A stretch of 44,715 nt of DNA from Candidatus Wolfebacteria bacterium GW2011_GWE2_44_13 (GTDB taxonomy: Bacteria; Patescibacteria; Paceibacteria; UBA6257; UBA9933). Numbering within the stretch: position 1 is the first letter of the stretch; each line of letters begins with the position of its first letter. The stretch is from positions 1 to 44,715 of the forward strand of contig LCHW01000004.1 of NCBI GenBank assembly GCA_001000675.1. The letters run 5' to 3'. The notes below the pieces were generated by a model. It worked only from the letters and a program-made list of their open reading frames with translations, made no database searches and was not told the DNA's origin. The translations under genes and the position numbers were made by a program. Positions 8,187-15,981 of the stretch are shown piece after piece.

Positions 8187-9203
8187 TTAATTTAATTCAA
8201 TATCAATATGCACTACCTCAGGAAATTCTTTTTGGATATTTTTCTCCAATCGGTCAATGTGCGTTCCTACGAGTCGGGGCACGCGGTCGATAGAATCAAC
8301 TGAGAATTTAATGAATGCTTGATAATCGTCTTTTATTTCTTCGTATTCTTCTTTTAACACTCCTTGCGCAAACATTTCTTTCGCTAATGCGTTGCCGTTG
8401 AACTCTGCGTCGCATTTGATGCGATACTTCCCCACGTCCATAATCGCTGATTTAAACTCAAGCACTTTTTCTATTACAGGATCTGATTCTAATATCTCGA
8501 TAATGCGTTCTTTTATTTCTTCTGGGATCGCTTTTTCTAATAATAGTCCCCTGTTTTTATTAATTAATACGATAGCCATTACGCCGAGCATTATTCCGAT
8601 TGTTATTGAACCGATTGCATCCCAATAATAATTACCCGTGAGCTTGGTCAATAAAATACTGATAAATGCGACCACCACACCAAGTACAGCGATACTATCT
8701 TCGTATAGCACGGCTATTGTTGCTGGATCGCCATATTCAAGCGCCTTCTTTAATCGCATGCCTTTTGTTGTTGCGCGCAATTCTCGATATGCGAGCCAAA
8801 GGGTAAACAGCTCAACAACAAATGAAATGCCTAAAATAGCGAATACTATCCAGCTTACTGCCACATGTTCGTTTTCAAACAATGCGTTTATTCCCTGATA
8901 TACTGTAGCGCCTGCGCCAACGAAAAATATTCCGCATGCGGAAATAAGCGCCCACAGAAAACGTTCTTTTCCATATCCGTATGAAAACTCTTTCGTTGCC
9001 TTCTTCTTTGATCGCTTGATGCCCACCATCAACAGCGCTTGGTTCGCCGTGTCGGCAAAACTATGAATTGACTCGGAAAGCATCGCTCCTGAACCGGATA
9101 GTAAAAACCCGATAAACTTAAGTACCATGATGAGCGCATTCCCTGAAAGGGCTGCGATAACTGGGACTGTTCCGTGATTGTTGTTTATGTTGCTACTACT
9201 CAT
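8187..9203 (-). CDS. Cation diffusion facilitator (CDF) transporter, SLC30A9-like
   Basis: A 338-residue metal-ion/proton antiporter of the CDF family, with about six membrane helices and a C-terminal cytoplasmic domain (about 235-338). SESIHSFADT (around D51) and YEDSIAVLG (E168, D169) occupy the two transmembrane metal-site positions. They differ from the classical HxxxD pair of ZitB and resemble the SLC30A9-like branch, so the metal is uncertain (Zn, Mn or Fe). No SD before ATG 9203. Convergent or accessory neighbours give no clue to the substrate. Confidence 0.88.
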   Translation of the reverse strand: MSSSNINNNHGTVPVIAALSGNALIMVLKFIGFLLSGSGAMLSESIHSFADTANQALLMVGIKRSKKKATKEFSYGYGKERFLWALISACGIFFVGAGATVYQGINALFENEHVAVSWIVFAILGISFVVELFTLWLAYRELRATTKGMRLKKALEYGDPATIAVLYEDSIAVLGVVVAFISILLTKLTGNYYWDAIGSITIGIMLGVMAIVLINKNRGLLLEKAIPEEIKERIIEILESDPVIEKVLEFKSAIMDVGKYRIKCDAEFNGNALAKEMFAQGVLKEEYEEIKDDYQAFIKFSVDSIDRVPRLVGTHIDRLEKNIQKEFPEVVHIDIELN

Positions 9204-9240
9204 ATTGTAATAATTATCCTACGCCTTTTCTGTAAAAATA

Positions 9241-9268
9241 AAAGGGGCTCGCGCAAGCGCGAGCCCTA
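9241..9268 (-). terminator. Intrinsic terminator after the 245-aa gene
   Basis: GGGCTCGCGC-TT-GCGCGAGCCCC on the minus strand followed by TTTTATTTTT. Confidence 0.9.
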
Positions 9269-9274
9269 TATTCC

Positions 9275-10012
9275 CTACCGTAAGTTTGCCGGAAGTCGCT
9301 TACCTACGGCAATGCTTTTTATGTTTGGTAATCCTGAAACGGGAACGTCCTCGACATATAAGTCGGTCAGTAGAATCGCCATTATCACCGAATCTTTTTC
9401 CCGATACAGGACTCGATATTCGGCGAATGTCTTCTCACCTAATCCTCTTCGCCCAGGGGCCTCATTCCACCCCTCAATAAGCACCTCAAACGTTTCTTCA
9501 CCATTCGAGTCGCTGCGCAACTCATACCACACACGAATACACCCCATTCGAGCCTTTTCGTACGCAGCTATGTACACTAGCGCATCATCTCGTTTGATAA
9601 CCCACCCAGACACGGAATTGTGTGGAACAACAATTTCGTCATCGTAGATAAGTGCGTTAATCGCTCCAGCCTCAATTGGCCGAGCGCCTACCTTAAAAAA
9701 ATAGAGTGCTGCGGCAAGCCGTCGCCAAGGTGCTATATCCATATTAAACCGAACACCTCCTGCTCCCTTGCGCCCTGCCCGTAAAAACAATACGTGATCC
9801 ACTCCCGTAGGAATATCCCAGATGCCACTCACCACCGCAAGCAGATCTTTCTTCGCACGCAAGCGCAGTATGCCGCTGGGAAGATTTTCTATAGTTACTA
9901 GCATATCTCCCCACTCGTCACGCATCACTTTCTTCGCATAAAAAAGATCTCCCGCTCCAACAAATACGACCATTGGAGAATGCTTATCTTCCTCTTTCAC
10001 GATTTCGAGCAT
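9275..10012 (-). CDS. Hypothetical protein, 245 aa
   Basis: Not recognised. The sequence is mixed alpha/beta without a signal peptide or membrane helix, e.g. MVVFVGAGDLFYAKKVMRDEW near the start and FNMDIAPWRRLAAALYFFKVGA in the middle. ATG 10012 has GGGAGG five bases upstream. The gene is a stand-alone unit with its own promoter (10056-10085) and terminator (9241-9268). The G of GAGD and conserved-looking Trp residues give no safe fold assignment. Confidence 0.7.
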   Translation of the reverse strand: MLEIVKEEDKHSPMVVFVGAGDLFYAKKVMRDEWGDMLVTIENLPSGILRLRAKKDLLAVVSGIWDIPTGVDHVLFLRAGRKGAGGVRFNMDIAPWRRLAAALYFFKVGARPIEAGAINALIYDDEIVVPHNSVSGWVIKRDDALVYIAAYEKARMGCIRVWYELRSDSNGEETFEVLIEGWNEAPGRRGLGEKTFAEYRVLYREKDSVIMAILLTDLYVEDVPVSGLPNIKSIAVGKRLPANLR

Positions 10013-10055
10013 ACAGGCCTCCCGTAGGATTATGATTTCGAAAACTGCTATCCGT

Positions 10056-10085
10056 AGTATGCGTATTTTATACTCTTTTTGTCAA
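10056..10085 (-). promoter_or_regulatory. Promoter of the 245-aa gene
   Basis: Minus strand TTGACA (10080-10085), 18-nt spacer containing TATAAAAT, then CATACT (10056-10061). Confidence 0.7.
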
Positions 10086-10100
10086 CCTTATTATAAAAAA

Positions 10101-10127
10101 TCGGGGCACCATGATGGTGCCCCAATT
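10101..10127 (-). terminator. Intrinsic terminator of the 80-aa/48-aa membrane protein operon
   Basis: GGGGCACCATCATGGTGCCCC followed by GATTTTTTATAAT on the minus strand. Between it and the 48-aa stop there are about 170 nt of apparently untranslated RNA with a second hairpin (TGTGGGG/CCCCACA around 10152-10170). Confidence 0.85.
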
Positions 10128-10298
10128 GCAAGCCTTCGTCTCGAGAAATATGTGTTGTGGGGGTCGGCCCCACATTATCGATATTTCATCTTGCCCGTTC
10201 CCTTCGGTTAGTTGGTTGACGTTGTACTACTGGTCCGGATCGACCGCATCGTTGCCTCAGTTATCCTTTCTCCGCGGATTAAGCTGCGCTACGCAGCC

Positions 10299-10445
10299 TT
10301 ACTTCAGGATGCTCAAGGCGTCCGTAATCGCCTGCAGCGGTGTCATCGCCTGTGATACTGCGTACGCGACGACCGCTACTGCAACTCCCGCCAGCACGAA
10401 ACCGATAATTGTGCCAGCCTTCCTGTTCTGCGAATAGCTCAACAT
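10299..10445 (-). CDS. Very small membrane protein, 48 aa
   Basis: ATG 10445 has AAAGGAGG six bases upstream; TAA at 10299-10301. Product: a short polar N-terminus (SYSQNRKAG), one strongly hydrophobic Gly/Ala/Val helix (IIGFVLAGVAVAVVAYAV, about 13-30) and an amphipathic C-terminal tail ending DALSILK. Unrecognised. The layout resembles small pilin-like or single-pass peptides, but no family can be named. Downstream partner of the 80-aa membrane protein, 32 bp away. Confidence 0.7.
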   Translation of the reverse strand: MLSYSQNRKAGTIIGFVLAGVAVAVVAYAVSQAMTPLQAITDALSILK

Positions 10446-10477
10446 GGCTATCCTCCTTTCCTTCTATGGGTTATAAG

Positions 10478-10720
10478 TTATGTCCTTCTCTCAGCTATTT
10501 TCCTTGCCCCCGCGAAGCTTAGCCTTGCTCCGAAGGCCAGCCCACCTGCGCTGGCCAATCTCTCTATTCCTAGGTCTATCACCGCGCCTGTTGACATGCC
10601 TCCAGAAGGACTGATTAGCGTAAGCACCCCCGCTACCCCGTAGCCAATCGCGGTAAACGTTGCTACGATGCCTACCAACACCAGTGTGCAGCCGGCACAC
10701 CACCATAGAAATCCCTTCAT
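10478..10720 (-). CDS. Small membrane protein, 80 aa
   Basis: Unrecognised. An N-terminal hydrophobic region (about 4-36, LWWCAGCTLVLVGIVATFTAIGYGVAG...) looks like a long helix or a helical hairpin. A Gly/Ser/Ala-rich stretch and a basic C-terminus (GARKIAERRT) follow. AAAGGAG lies seven bases before ATG 10720. First gene of a two-gene operon with the 48-aa protein. Its promoter overlaps the end of map and its leader contains an inverted repeat. The arrangement parallels the 56/84-aa pair at 6577-7034. Confidence 0.7.
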   Translation of the reverse strand: MKGFLWWCAGCTLVLVGIVATFTAIGYGVAGVLTLISPSGGMSTGAVIDLGIERLASAGGLAFGARLSFAGARKIAERRT

Positions 10721-10737
10721 TTTTTTTCTCCTTTGCC

Positions 10738-10788
10738 AGCTCTTAGTTTATTTAGCAAGAGTCTGCGCTATTGTTTTGTCTAAGAGCT
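10738..10788 (-). promoter_or_regulatory. Inverted repeat in the 5' leader of the small membrane protein operon
   Basis: AGCTCTTAG at the 5' end of the leader is the exact complement of CTAAGAGCT just before the SD of the 80-aa gene. Pairing would place a stem at the mRNA 5' end and next to the ribosome binding site. Confidence 0.6.
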
Positions 10789-10801
10789 GTATTATTTTTA
10801 T

Positions 10802-10830
10802 ATAATACATCTTTTCTCTTACTTTGTCAA
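10802..10830 (-). promoter_or_regulatory. Promoter of the 80-aa/48-aa operon, inside the 3' end of map
   Basis: Minus strand TTGACA (10825-10830), 17-nt spacer, TATTAT (10802-10807). The -35 hexamer is made from Leu-Thr codons of map. Confidence 0.8.
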
Positions 10831-11577
10831 TACCCTTGCTCCCTTCTCGGTAATGGCTATTGTGTGCTCAAACTGAGCGGATAATCCCCCGTCTTCCATA
10901 GCCCAACTTTCGTCTCGGAGTTGTCTTACTTGTCCTCTTCCTGTGCAGAGCATTGGCTCAACGGCAAAAACCATACCTGCTTTTAATACAATGCCTTCTC
11001 CTTTGTTTCCGTAATTATATACATACGGATCTTCATGCAATCCATAACCGACACCATGACCGGTCAATCCCTGTACAACATGTACCCCATATCGTTTTGC
11101 AGTCTTCTCTACAGCACACCCAATATCCCCGATATGATTACCGGGCTTTATCTCCTTTATCGCCTCTTCTAGCGCCTTATGCGTCGCTTTAACAAGGTTT
11201 TGTGCCTTTACTGTGCTCTTTCCAACAATAATCGTAAACGCTGAATCGGAATACATACCGTCGAGTAATACGCCACAGTCTATCTTTAGTATGTCCCCTG
11301 ATTTTAATTTATATTCCGTCGGAAACCCATGTACAATAACTTCGTTAATTGATGCGCAAATGGATGCCATGTATGGATGCTCCGCACCATGCGGTTGATA
11401 ATTTAAAAACGCAGGCTCTCCTCCCTCTTTGCGAATGAACTCACGCGCGATATCGTCGAGCTGCTTTAGCGTTACACCAATGGCAATCTTTTCTTTTACC
11501 GCTGCCAGTGCGCGTGCCAAAATAGCCCCGGATCGGGCTATTTTATCTATTTCTTCTGGGGTGTAGATGCGGACCAT
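10819..11577 (-). CDS. map: Methionine aminopeptidase, type I
   Basis: Removes the initiator methionine from new proteins. Length 252 is normal for type Ia. The pita-bread metal ligands D100, D111, H174, E207 and E237 are all present, with H83 and H181 around the site. It has no N-terminal zinc-finger extension. It follows adk, as in the classical secY-adk-map order, with a palindromic repeat pair between. No SD before ATG 11577. Confidence 0.97.
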   Translation of the reverse strand: MVRIYTPEEIDKIARSGAILARALAAVKEKIAIGVTLKQLDDIAREFIRKEGGEPAFLNYQPHGAEHPYMASICASINEVIVHGFPTEYKLKSGDILKIDCGVLLDGMYSDSAFTIIVGKSTVKAQNLVKATHKALEEAIKEIKPGNHIGDIGCAVEKTAKRYGVHVVQGLTGHGVGYGLHEDPYVYNYGNKGEGIVLKAGMVFAVEPMLCTGRGQVRQLRDESWAMEDGGLSAQFEHTIAITEKGARVLTK

Positions 11578-11614
11578 GGGGGTGAAATTGGAGATGTGAG
11601 GCTAGAGATGAGGT

Positions 11615-11675
11615 GTCATTCCCGCGAAGGCGGGAATCTATAAAATACTGGATTCCCGCCTTCGCGGGAATGACA
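11615..11675. repeat. REP-like inverted pair
   Basis: Two facing units, both with the CCTTCG/CGAAGG loop variant, separated by ATCTATAAAATACTGG. Between adk and map. Confidence 0.9.
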
Positions 11676-11685
11676 GATTACGCTT

Positions 11686-12384
11686 TTATTTATTAAAATA
11701 CGAGGTTATCATTTCGTGCACCTTATACGGCGCTGGTGAGCCATCCATCTTTATAACGTTATAGCCTCTTTTTATTGATTCGGCAATAACTGGCTCTGTT
11801 CGCATATGATACTCCTTCAATCGCTGTGTAATAATCTTAGTCTTATCATCGATACGATGATCTACTTTCCCTCCGCAAAACGGACACGATGATGACTTGT
11901 GCTTTATATCGAGCAGTGGTGTTTTGCACACAGAACAAATCGTTCGATGCGTATTTCTTCTGATGGTTGTTTCGTCGGGGATTTGTAAAAAGAAAATATG
12001 CACGTTCTTTTTTCCATATTTCTTTACCAAAAAGTCGAGGAGGCCGATGTGGTGCTCGTCGCCAAATGCTTCATATGTGTTACGCGGTGAACCACTAAAT
12101 ACAACCGACTGGCCGAGCTTTGCAAGCTCGGTTACCTGCTTAATCATAACGTTCAATACCCATGACGGCGTATTAAGCTTTCCTGATTCATTCAACTTAC
12201 GCTCCCTTTGAATTGTCTTGTCTCCATTTAGCTTTGGATTATGGAGGAGCTTTCGCAAATAATCACCCGTATCAAAATGGAATAGATGCAGCTTGCCTGC
12301 TAATAGTTGCGCCTGTGTTCCCTTTCCCGATCCTGGAGGTCCGTAAAAAACAACTGCCATGTGGTCTACATTCGTTTTTGTCAT
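11686..12384 (-). CDS. adk: Adenylate kinase with zinc-binding LID
   Basis: Converts AMP + ATP to 2 ADP. P-loop GPPGSGKG (15-22); substrate loop with DTGDYLR (38-44); the LID region carries C150, C153, C167 and C170, the zinc-LID form common in Gram-positive and CPR enzymes. At 232 residues it is slightly long. The NMP-binding part has SGSPRNTYEA where FPRT-type motifs are usual, keeping the key Arg. TATAAT ends exactly six bases before ATG 12384, with no SD, so the mRNA is probably leaderless, and this fixes the start. Confidence 0.95.
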   Translation of the reverse strand: MTKTNVDHMAVVFYGPPGSGKGTQAQLLAGKLHLFHFDTGDYLRKLLHNPKLNGDKTIQRERKLNESGKLNTPSWVLNVMIKQVTELAKLGQSVVFSGSPRNTYEAFGDEHHIGLLDFLVKKYGKKNVHIFFLQIPDETTIRRNTHRTICSVCKTPLLDIKHKSSSCPFCGGKVDHRIDDKTKIITQRLKEYHMRTEPVIAESIKRGYNVIKMDGSPAPYKVHEMITSYFNK

Positions 12385-12390
12385 GGCTTT

Positions 12391-12420
12391 ATTATAGCAA
12401 TATTTTATTGTTCAGTACAA
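12391..12420 (-). promoter_or_regulatory. Leaderless promoter of adk
   Basis: TTGTAC (12415-12420), 18-nt spacer, perfect TATAAT (12391-12396), then six bases to the adk ATG. Confidence 0.7.
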
Positions 12421-12430
12421 AAATGGGGGC

Positions 12431-12460
12431 TCTGGATTCCCGTTTTCACGGGAATGACAC
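12431..12460. repeat. REP-like palindrome, single unit
   Basis: Variant with CCCGTTTTCACGGG centre. Confidence 0.8.
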
Positions 12461-12475
12461 TGCGAAATATATTGA

Positions 12476-12550
12476 CCCTGTAGTGAATTTTGGCATTGCA
12501 TTCTGCCTGCAGGCAGAATGCGCTTCGCCCTGCCAAAATCTACTACGGGG
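12476..12550. repeat. Nested palindromic element ending in CTACTACGGGG
   Basis: Outer 20-nt arms (12476-12495 and 12531-12550, 17 of 20 complementary) enclose a perfect 22-bp palindrome centred on CTGCAG (12499-12520). The right end CTACTACGGGG abuts the -35 box of the next gene. The same 11-mer recurs at 15014-15024 upstream of another plus-strand gene. Confidence 0.8.
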
Positions 12551-12579
12551 TTGACAAAATGGTTATATAAGTACATAAT
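12551..12579 (+). promoter_or_regulatory. Promoter of the 178-aa gene
   Basis: TTGACA (12551-12556), 17-nt spacer, CATAAT (12574-12579). The leader of about 95 nt contains a CCGCCTCGGCGG hairpin. Confidence 0.85.
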
Positions 12580-12677
12580 TTTTATGTACTTTAAGAATCC
12601 GCCTCGGCGGAACATATGGGTGGCGACCATCGCTAGCACGCCTGAATGCTAAATTCGGGACGAAAGAGGAGAATGGT

Positions 12678-13214
12678 ATGGGAATTAAGCGAATTGATGG
12701 AATTGCAACAATCCGGTTGAACGGATCGAGTGACGTTTGGGAACTCACTAACAGCAAAGGAGTAACAACTAGAATATCCCGAAAGCACTTATTTTTTCTC
12801 ATGAAACATCTTATCGGAAAACTTCTCCTTGAGCTTACGCCGGCAGAGTTTATCGATATCGCCGAGTGGAAGGAACAAACCATCAAGCAAACAGTGGAGG
12901 AGGAATTTATTCGCAATGGTTTCTCGTGGCCTGAAATGGAGCAGTGGATTAAAAACTGTTATAAGATGCAGAATAACCCCATGCCGGCACTCCGCCGCCT
13001 TTTCGATGGAGACCTGTCCGATGCCGTTTACTTCATCGACGTTTTGAGATGTCGGGAGTACCCAAAATCTTTCCGCGCAGGTCTGAGCTGTATCTACGAT
13101 CGGCGCAATCTATCGCAGCCGTCAATCAAACTCGTAGCCCACGGAACGTTCGAGGAGTTGGCGCAAACTAAAGCCAATCTCGAGCGTATGCTCAAGGTCG
13201 CTGGCATTCTCTAA
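12678..13214 (+). CDS. Hypothetical protein, 178 aa, inserted between secY and adk
   Basis: Not recognised. Soluble, mixed helical protein. An N-terminal beta-like segment (IDGIATIRLNGSSDVWELTN) is followed by a helix-rich middle (KHLFFLMKHLIGKLLLELTP) and a C-terminus ELAQTKANLERMLKVAGIL. SD AGAGGAGA lies a few bases before ATG 12678. It is a complete single-gene unit with promoter, SD and terminator, on the opposite strand to the flanking secY and adk. Position and orientation suggest later insertion into the spc gene order. Confidence 0.7.
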   Translation: MGIKRIDGIATIRLNGSSDVWELTNSKGVTTRISRKHLFFLMKHLIGKLLLELTPAEFIDIAEWKEQTIKQTVEEEFIRNGFSWPEMEQWIKNCYKMQNNPMPALRRLFDGDLSDAVYFIDVLRCREYPKSFRAGLSCIYDRRNLSQPSIKLVAHGTFEELAQTKANLERMLKVAGIL

Positions 13215-13221
13215 CCATCTC

Positions 13222-13250
13222 AGGCCCCGCACTTTTGCGGGGCCTTTTTT
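13222..13250 (+). terminator. Intrinsic terminator of the 178-aa gene
   Basis: AGGCCCCGC-ACTTTT-GCGGGGCCT followed by TTTTT, just after the stop. Confidence 0.92.
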
Positions 13251-13286
13251 ACTACAGATTCTTCAACAAGTTCGAAATGACAAGAA

Positions 13287-13316
13287 CTCTGGATACCGGC
13301 CTCCGCCGGTATGACA
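13287..13316. repeat. REP-like palindrome, divergent unit
   Basis: CTCTGGATACCGGCCTCCGCCGGTATGACA: same frame as the family, but the stem changed in a compensated way (ACCGG/CCGGT instead of TCCCG/CGGGA). Confidence 0.75.
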
Positions 13317-13335
13317 ATGCAAAAAAATGAAGGCG

Positions 13336-13365
13336 CTCTGGATTCCCGTGTTCACGGGAATGACA
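13336..13365. repeat. REP-like palindrome, single unit
   Basis: Variant with CCCGTGTTCACGGG centre, 20 bp after the previous unit. Confidence 0.8.
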
Positions 13366-13370
13366 CATAC

Positions 13371-13399
13371 AAAAATCCCCGCTCATGCGGGGATTTTTT
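13371..13399 (-). terminator. Intrinsic terminator of secY
   Basis: AAAAATCCCCGC-ATGA-GCGGGGATTTTT; on the minus strand it lies about 12 bp after the secY stop and would stop transcription before adk. Confidence 0.9.
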
Positions 13400-13409
13400 A
13401 AAATTATTC

Positions 13410-14672
13410 TTATTCGTAATCGCGGACCATCAACTGTGAGTTGATCTGGCGCAATGTTTCCAATGCTACAGAAACCACAATCAAGATTGCGGTACCTCCG
13501 ATAGTAAGAATTGCGATGCCCGTAAACATACTTACTACGTTTGGCAAAATAGCAATCAAACCAAGGAAGACAGCTCCCCAAAGGGTGATGCGGCTGATAA
13601 CCTTGCTCAAGAATGTCGTCGTTGACTCTCCTGGTCGGATACCGGCAACGAAACCACCTGCGCGCTGAAGATTCTTTGAGATTTCCTTTGGATCGAATGT
13701 TACCGATGTGTAGAAATACGTAAAAATAACTACAAGCAAGAAGTATGCTGCGCTGTAGTAATATTGGTTATTCATGAACTGATTCACAAAATCAGTAAGC
13801 TTCAATGATAGACTCTTAGAAAAGAGTACACTTGCCTGTGCAAGAAACTGTGGGAACAATAAGATAGAGATTGCGAAGATGATTGGAATAACACCTGCTT
13901 GGTTTACCTTGATAGGCAAATAGCTTGAAACTCCACCGTACATCTTGTTACCGCGAACCTGCTTTGCATAGGATACTGGAATCTTTCGCTCTCCTTCGTT
14001 GATGAATACAACGCCGGCGATAACTGCGAGTGCAATAATGACGAACCCAATATAGGTAAGTAATTCGGTCGGATTGTAGCTCTGGATCATGTTTACAATC
14101 GTCTGTGGCAAACTGCTCACGATACCTGCAAAGATGATTAAGGAAATACCATTTCCCATCTTTTGCTCAGAAATCATTTCACCAATCCACATGACCAACA
14201 TTGAACCTGCCATGATAATGATAATGTTCTTTACCATATCCATTAACCCAAGACTTCCAACGATACCTTGTGATCCTAATAGATTAAGGAATGCATATGC
14301 CTGCAATCCTGCTAGCGGAACAGTTAAGTAACGTGCATATCGATTGAACTTTGCACGTCCAGCTGCGCCTTCTTCGTAATATGCTTCCTTTAACTTTGGG
14401 AAAAGCATTGTCGAAATCTGCATGATGATTGTTGCCGTGATATACGGACCAACGCCCAACATGATGATGGACAAATTGCTCATTGTTCCTCCGGCCATAA
14501 TACCTACCATGCTAAATAGTTGGCTTGAACCAAAAAACTCTTCGAGTCTTAATTTGTCGACTCCTGGAATCGGTATTGCCGATAGAATTCTGAAACATAC
14601 GAGAAGAAATGCGACGGTCATGACCTTGATTCGCAAATCTCTTACCTTGAATATTTTGAGATATTTTTCCAT
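13410..14672 (-). CDS. secY: Protein translocase subunit SecY
   Basis: Channel subunit of the Sec translocon in the cytoplasmic membrane. The 420 residues show ten membrane segments, starting with VMTVAFLLVCFRILSAIPIPGV. The cytoplasmic loop has GERKIPVSYAKQVRG, as in SecY loop C4, and a plug-region sequence (LFSMVGIMAGG) follows TM1. Length is near the family norm. GAGGGAG lies about nine bases before ATG 14672, one of the few housekeeping genes here with an SD-like motif. Separated from rplO by two plus-strand unknown genes. Confidence 0.97.
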   Translation of the reverse strand: MEKYLKIFKVRDLRIKVMTVAFLLVCFRILSAIPIPGVDKLRLEEFFGSSQLFSMVGIMAGGTMSNLSIIMLGVGPYITATIIMQISTMLFPKLKEAYYEEGAAGRAKFNRYARYLTVPLAGLQAYAFLNLLGSQGIVGSLGLMDMVKNIIIIMAGSMLVMWIGEMISEQKMGNGISLIIFAGIVSSLPQTIVNMIQSYNPTELLTYIGFVIIALAVIAGVVFINEGERKIPVSYAKQVRGNKMYGGVSSYLPIKVNQAGVIPIIFAISILLFPQFLAQASVLFSKSLSLKLTDFVNQFMNNQYYYSAAYFLLVVIFTYFYTSVTFDPKEISKNLQRAGGFVAGIRPGESTTTFLSKVISRITLWGAVFLGLIAILPNVVSMFTGIAILTIGGTAILIVVSVALETLRQINSQLMVRDYE

Positions 14673-14835
14673 GAATTAATGCTCCCTCAAATGCGAGGGG
14701 TTCTGTTAGTGGATTTAGTATAGGGCAAAAAGGGGGCGGATGCAAGTTAAATCTTAGTATAATACTTGCTATTCCCGCCGATGACGGAAATCCATCTCCT
14801 TCCACTTTTTTTATAAAAAGTGGAGTAAAAAATCG

Positions 14836-14965
14836 CGAGCGAATAAAAATAGCGGAATGTTCTCAGAAATTGCTTACGAACTCGAGAACTCGCTTTGCTC
14901 AAACAGCTCGATTTCTGGTGCAATTTCTCTTCGACCATTTTATCCGCTATTTTCACAGGCTCGCA
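14836..14965. repeat. Long inverted-repeat element C
   Basis: 22-nt arms (GCGAGCGAATAAAAATAGCGGA and its complement at 14944-14965, 18 of 22 paired) enclose an inner AGAAATTGC/GCAATTTCT pair and a TCGAG...CTCGA core. Same size (about 130 bp) and nested layout as elements A and B. Confidence 0.65.
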
Positions 14966-14977
14966 CACACAAAATAC

Positions 14978-15036
14978 GAAATGCCTGCGTAAAATAGCCC
15001 ATTTTCTAACGGACTACTACGGGGCAAGGCATTCGA
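14978..15036. repeat. Inverted repeat containing CTACTACGGGG
   Basis: CGAAATGCCTGC pairs with GCAAGGCATTCG at the other end (one mismatch/bulge). Shares the CTACTACGGGG 11-mer (15014-15024) with the element at 12476-12550. Both lie directly upstream of plus-strand cassette genes. Confidence 0.65.
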
Positions 15037-15057
15037 CCCGCTTCTCTGCCCCACCCC

Positions 15058-15086
15058 TTGACATAATTTATATAATGTGCTAGAGT
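15058..15086 (+). promoter_or_regulatory. Promoter of the 214-aa gene
   Basis: TTGACA (15058-15063), 17-nt spacer containing TATAAT, then TAGAGT (15081-15086). The leader contains a CTCG...CGAG hairpin before the SD. Confidence 0.7.
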
Positions 15087-15167
15087 TATTTCAGTTTTTA
15101 TTGCTCTTTAACTTGGACTGCGCTCGTGTTTCGCGAGTGTGGCCCCCACTACCCAAGGAGGCTCCAG

Positions 15168-15812
15168 ATGAGTCAGCAAGTCGGCCCAGACCAAATCGTT
15201 ATCCAGATGAAGCTCCAGGCAAAATACCCGCTCTCGGCGTCTATGCGTCGAGCAGTAAAAAAGGCGGAGGCACCGAAAGTTGCGCCCACGAGGCCGGCCG
15301 GAAAACTGATTTTGGAGGAGAAGGTTGTTAGCTTCTCTCCCCTTCCCCTGATTGCCGACTTCAAGAAAAGCGGCTACCGGATGATCGCTCTTTCCGTTGA
15401 AGAGCGCGGCACGAGGAACAGCACGCACTATATGGTGCGGGCCACCTTCGGCCTGATGAGCGAAGGTGCGGTCGTCTCCGCAAGCTTCCTCGCTCTCCGA
15501 GATGTGTACGAGCGGGATTTCACCGAACTGCTTAAGCGTTCGATCTGGAGCCAACTGCAGGCCTTCGAAAACCCGGTCTTCGAACAGGGCGCGGTTGTGG
15601 AAAGGCGGTACTGGGTCAGCGTCGTTCTCGAAGGTCGCAAGGCTCTTTGGCAGCCCGACGGCACGCTCGTTACCGTGTGGGCGAAAGACGCCAACGACGA
15701 GCGCATCGGAGACGCGCCGCTGCCCCTGAAGCCGAGCTATTGGCTCCGCCTCCGCGGAGACTACCTCGAATTCGAGGAGGCATTCCAGCCGAAAGAATCG
15801 GTTGCCGCATAG
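15168..15812 (+). CDS. Hypothetical protein, 214 aa (paralog 1)
   Basis: Not recognised. ATG 15168 has AAGGAGG six bases upstream, so the longer upstream frame is not used. A basic N-terminal part (about 20-45) precedes a mainly beta-looking domain with FENPVFEQGAVVERRYWVSV. The next gene product aligns with it over the last about 150 residues: IWSQLQAFENPVFEQG matches IWRRIRVFSNPIIEDG, and YLEFEEAF matches TLHFEDAV. So the two are tandem paralogs. GC content looks higher than in neighbours. Located between secY and rplO on the opposite strand, with its own promoter and terminator. Confidence 0.7.
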   Translation: MSQQVGPDQIVIQMKLQAKYPLSASMRRAVKKAEAPKVAPTRPAGKLILEEKVVSFSPLPLIADFKKSGYRMIALSVEERGTRNSTHYMVRATFGLMSEGAVVSASFLALRDVYERDFTELLKRSIWSQLQAFENPVFEQGAVVERRYWVSVVLEGRKALWQPDGTLVTVWAKDANDERIGDAPLPLKPSYWLRLRGDYLEFEEAFQPKESVAA

Positions 15813-15835
15813 CAACTACTGCCCCATTGACCTGG

Positions 15836-15866
15836 GCCGACACGCAAGTGTCGGCTCTTTTTTTTA
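15836..15866 (+). terminator. Intrinsic terminator of the 214-aa gene
   Basis: GCCGACAC-GCAA-GTGTCGGC followed by TCTTTTTTTTT. Confidence 0.92.
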
Positions 15867-15878
15867 CTCATAAAATCC

Positions 15879-15907
15879 TTGACTTCCCACGCTTAATCTG
15901 ACATTGT
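15879..15907 (+). promoter_or_regulatory. Probable promoter of the 204-aa gene
   Basis: TTGACT (15879-15884), 17-nt spacer, weak -10 CATTGT (15902-15907). The leader carries a perfect hairpin TGTCTCA-CAC-TGAGACA. Confidence 0.5.
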
Positions 15908-15981
15908 TTTATTGTAATTTATTCAGCTCTTTTTCATGTCTCACACTGAGACAAACTTCTACCCCCCTTAAGGAGGCCCCA

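Larger units (their letters stand above)
14673..15057. other. Gene-free spacer between secY and the 214-aa gene
   Basis: No gene seen. It holds inverted-repeat element C (14836-14965), a second inverted repeat (14978-15036) and ends at the promoter of the plus-strand gene. Upstream of secY the sequence is AT/GC mixed without a clear -35/-10 pair. Confidence 0.5.

Noticed and set aside
10125..10298. 13-codon frame with an SD-like GAGG downstream of the 48-aa gene
   Set aside because: Too short and low in complexity to support; left as untranslated 3' region.
15108..15815. 235-codon minus-strand frame opposite the 214-aa gene
   Set aside because: The plus-strand gene has a perfect SD, promoter and terminator; the reverse frame has none.
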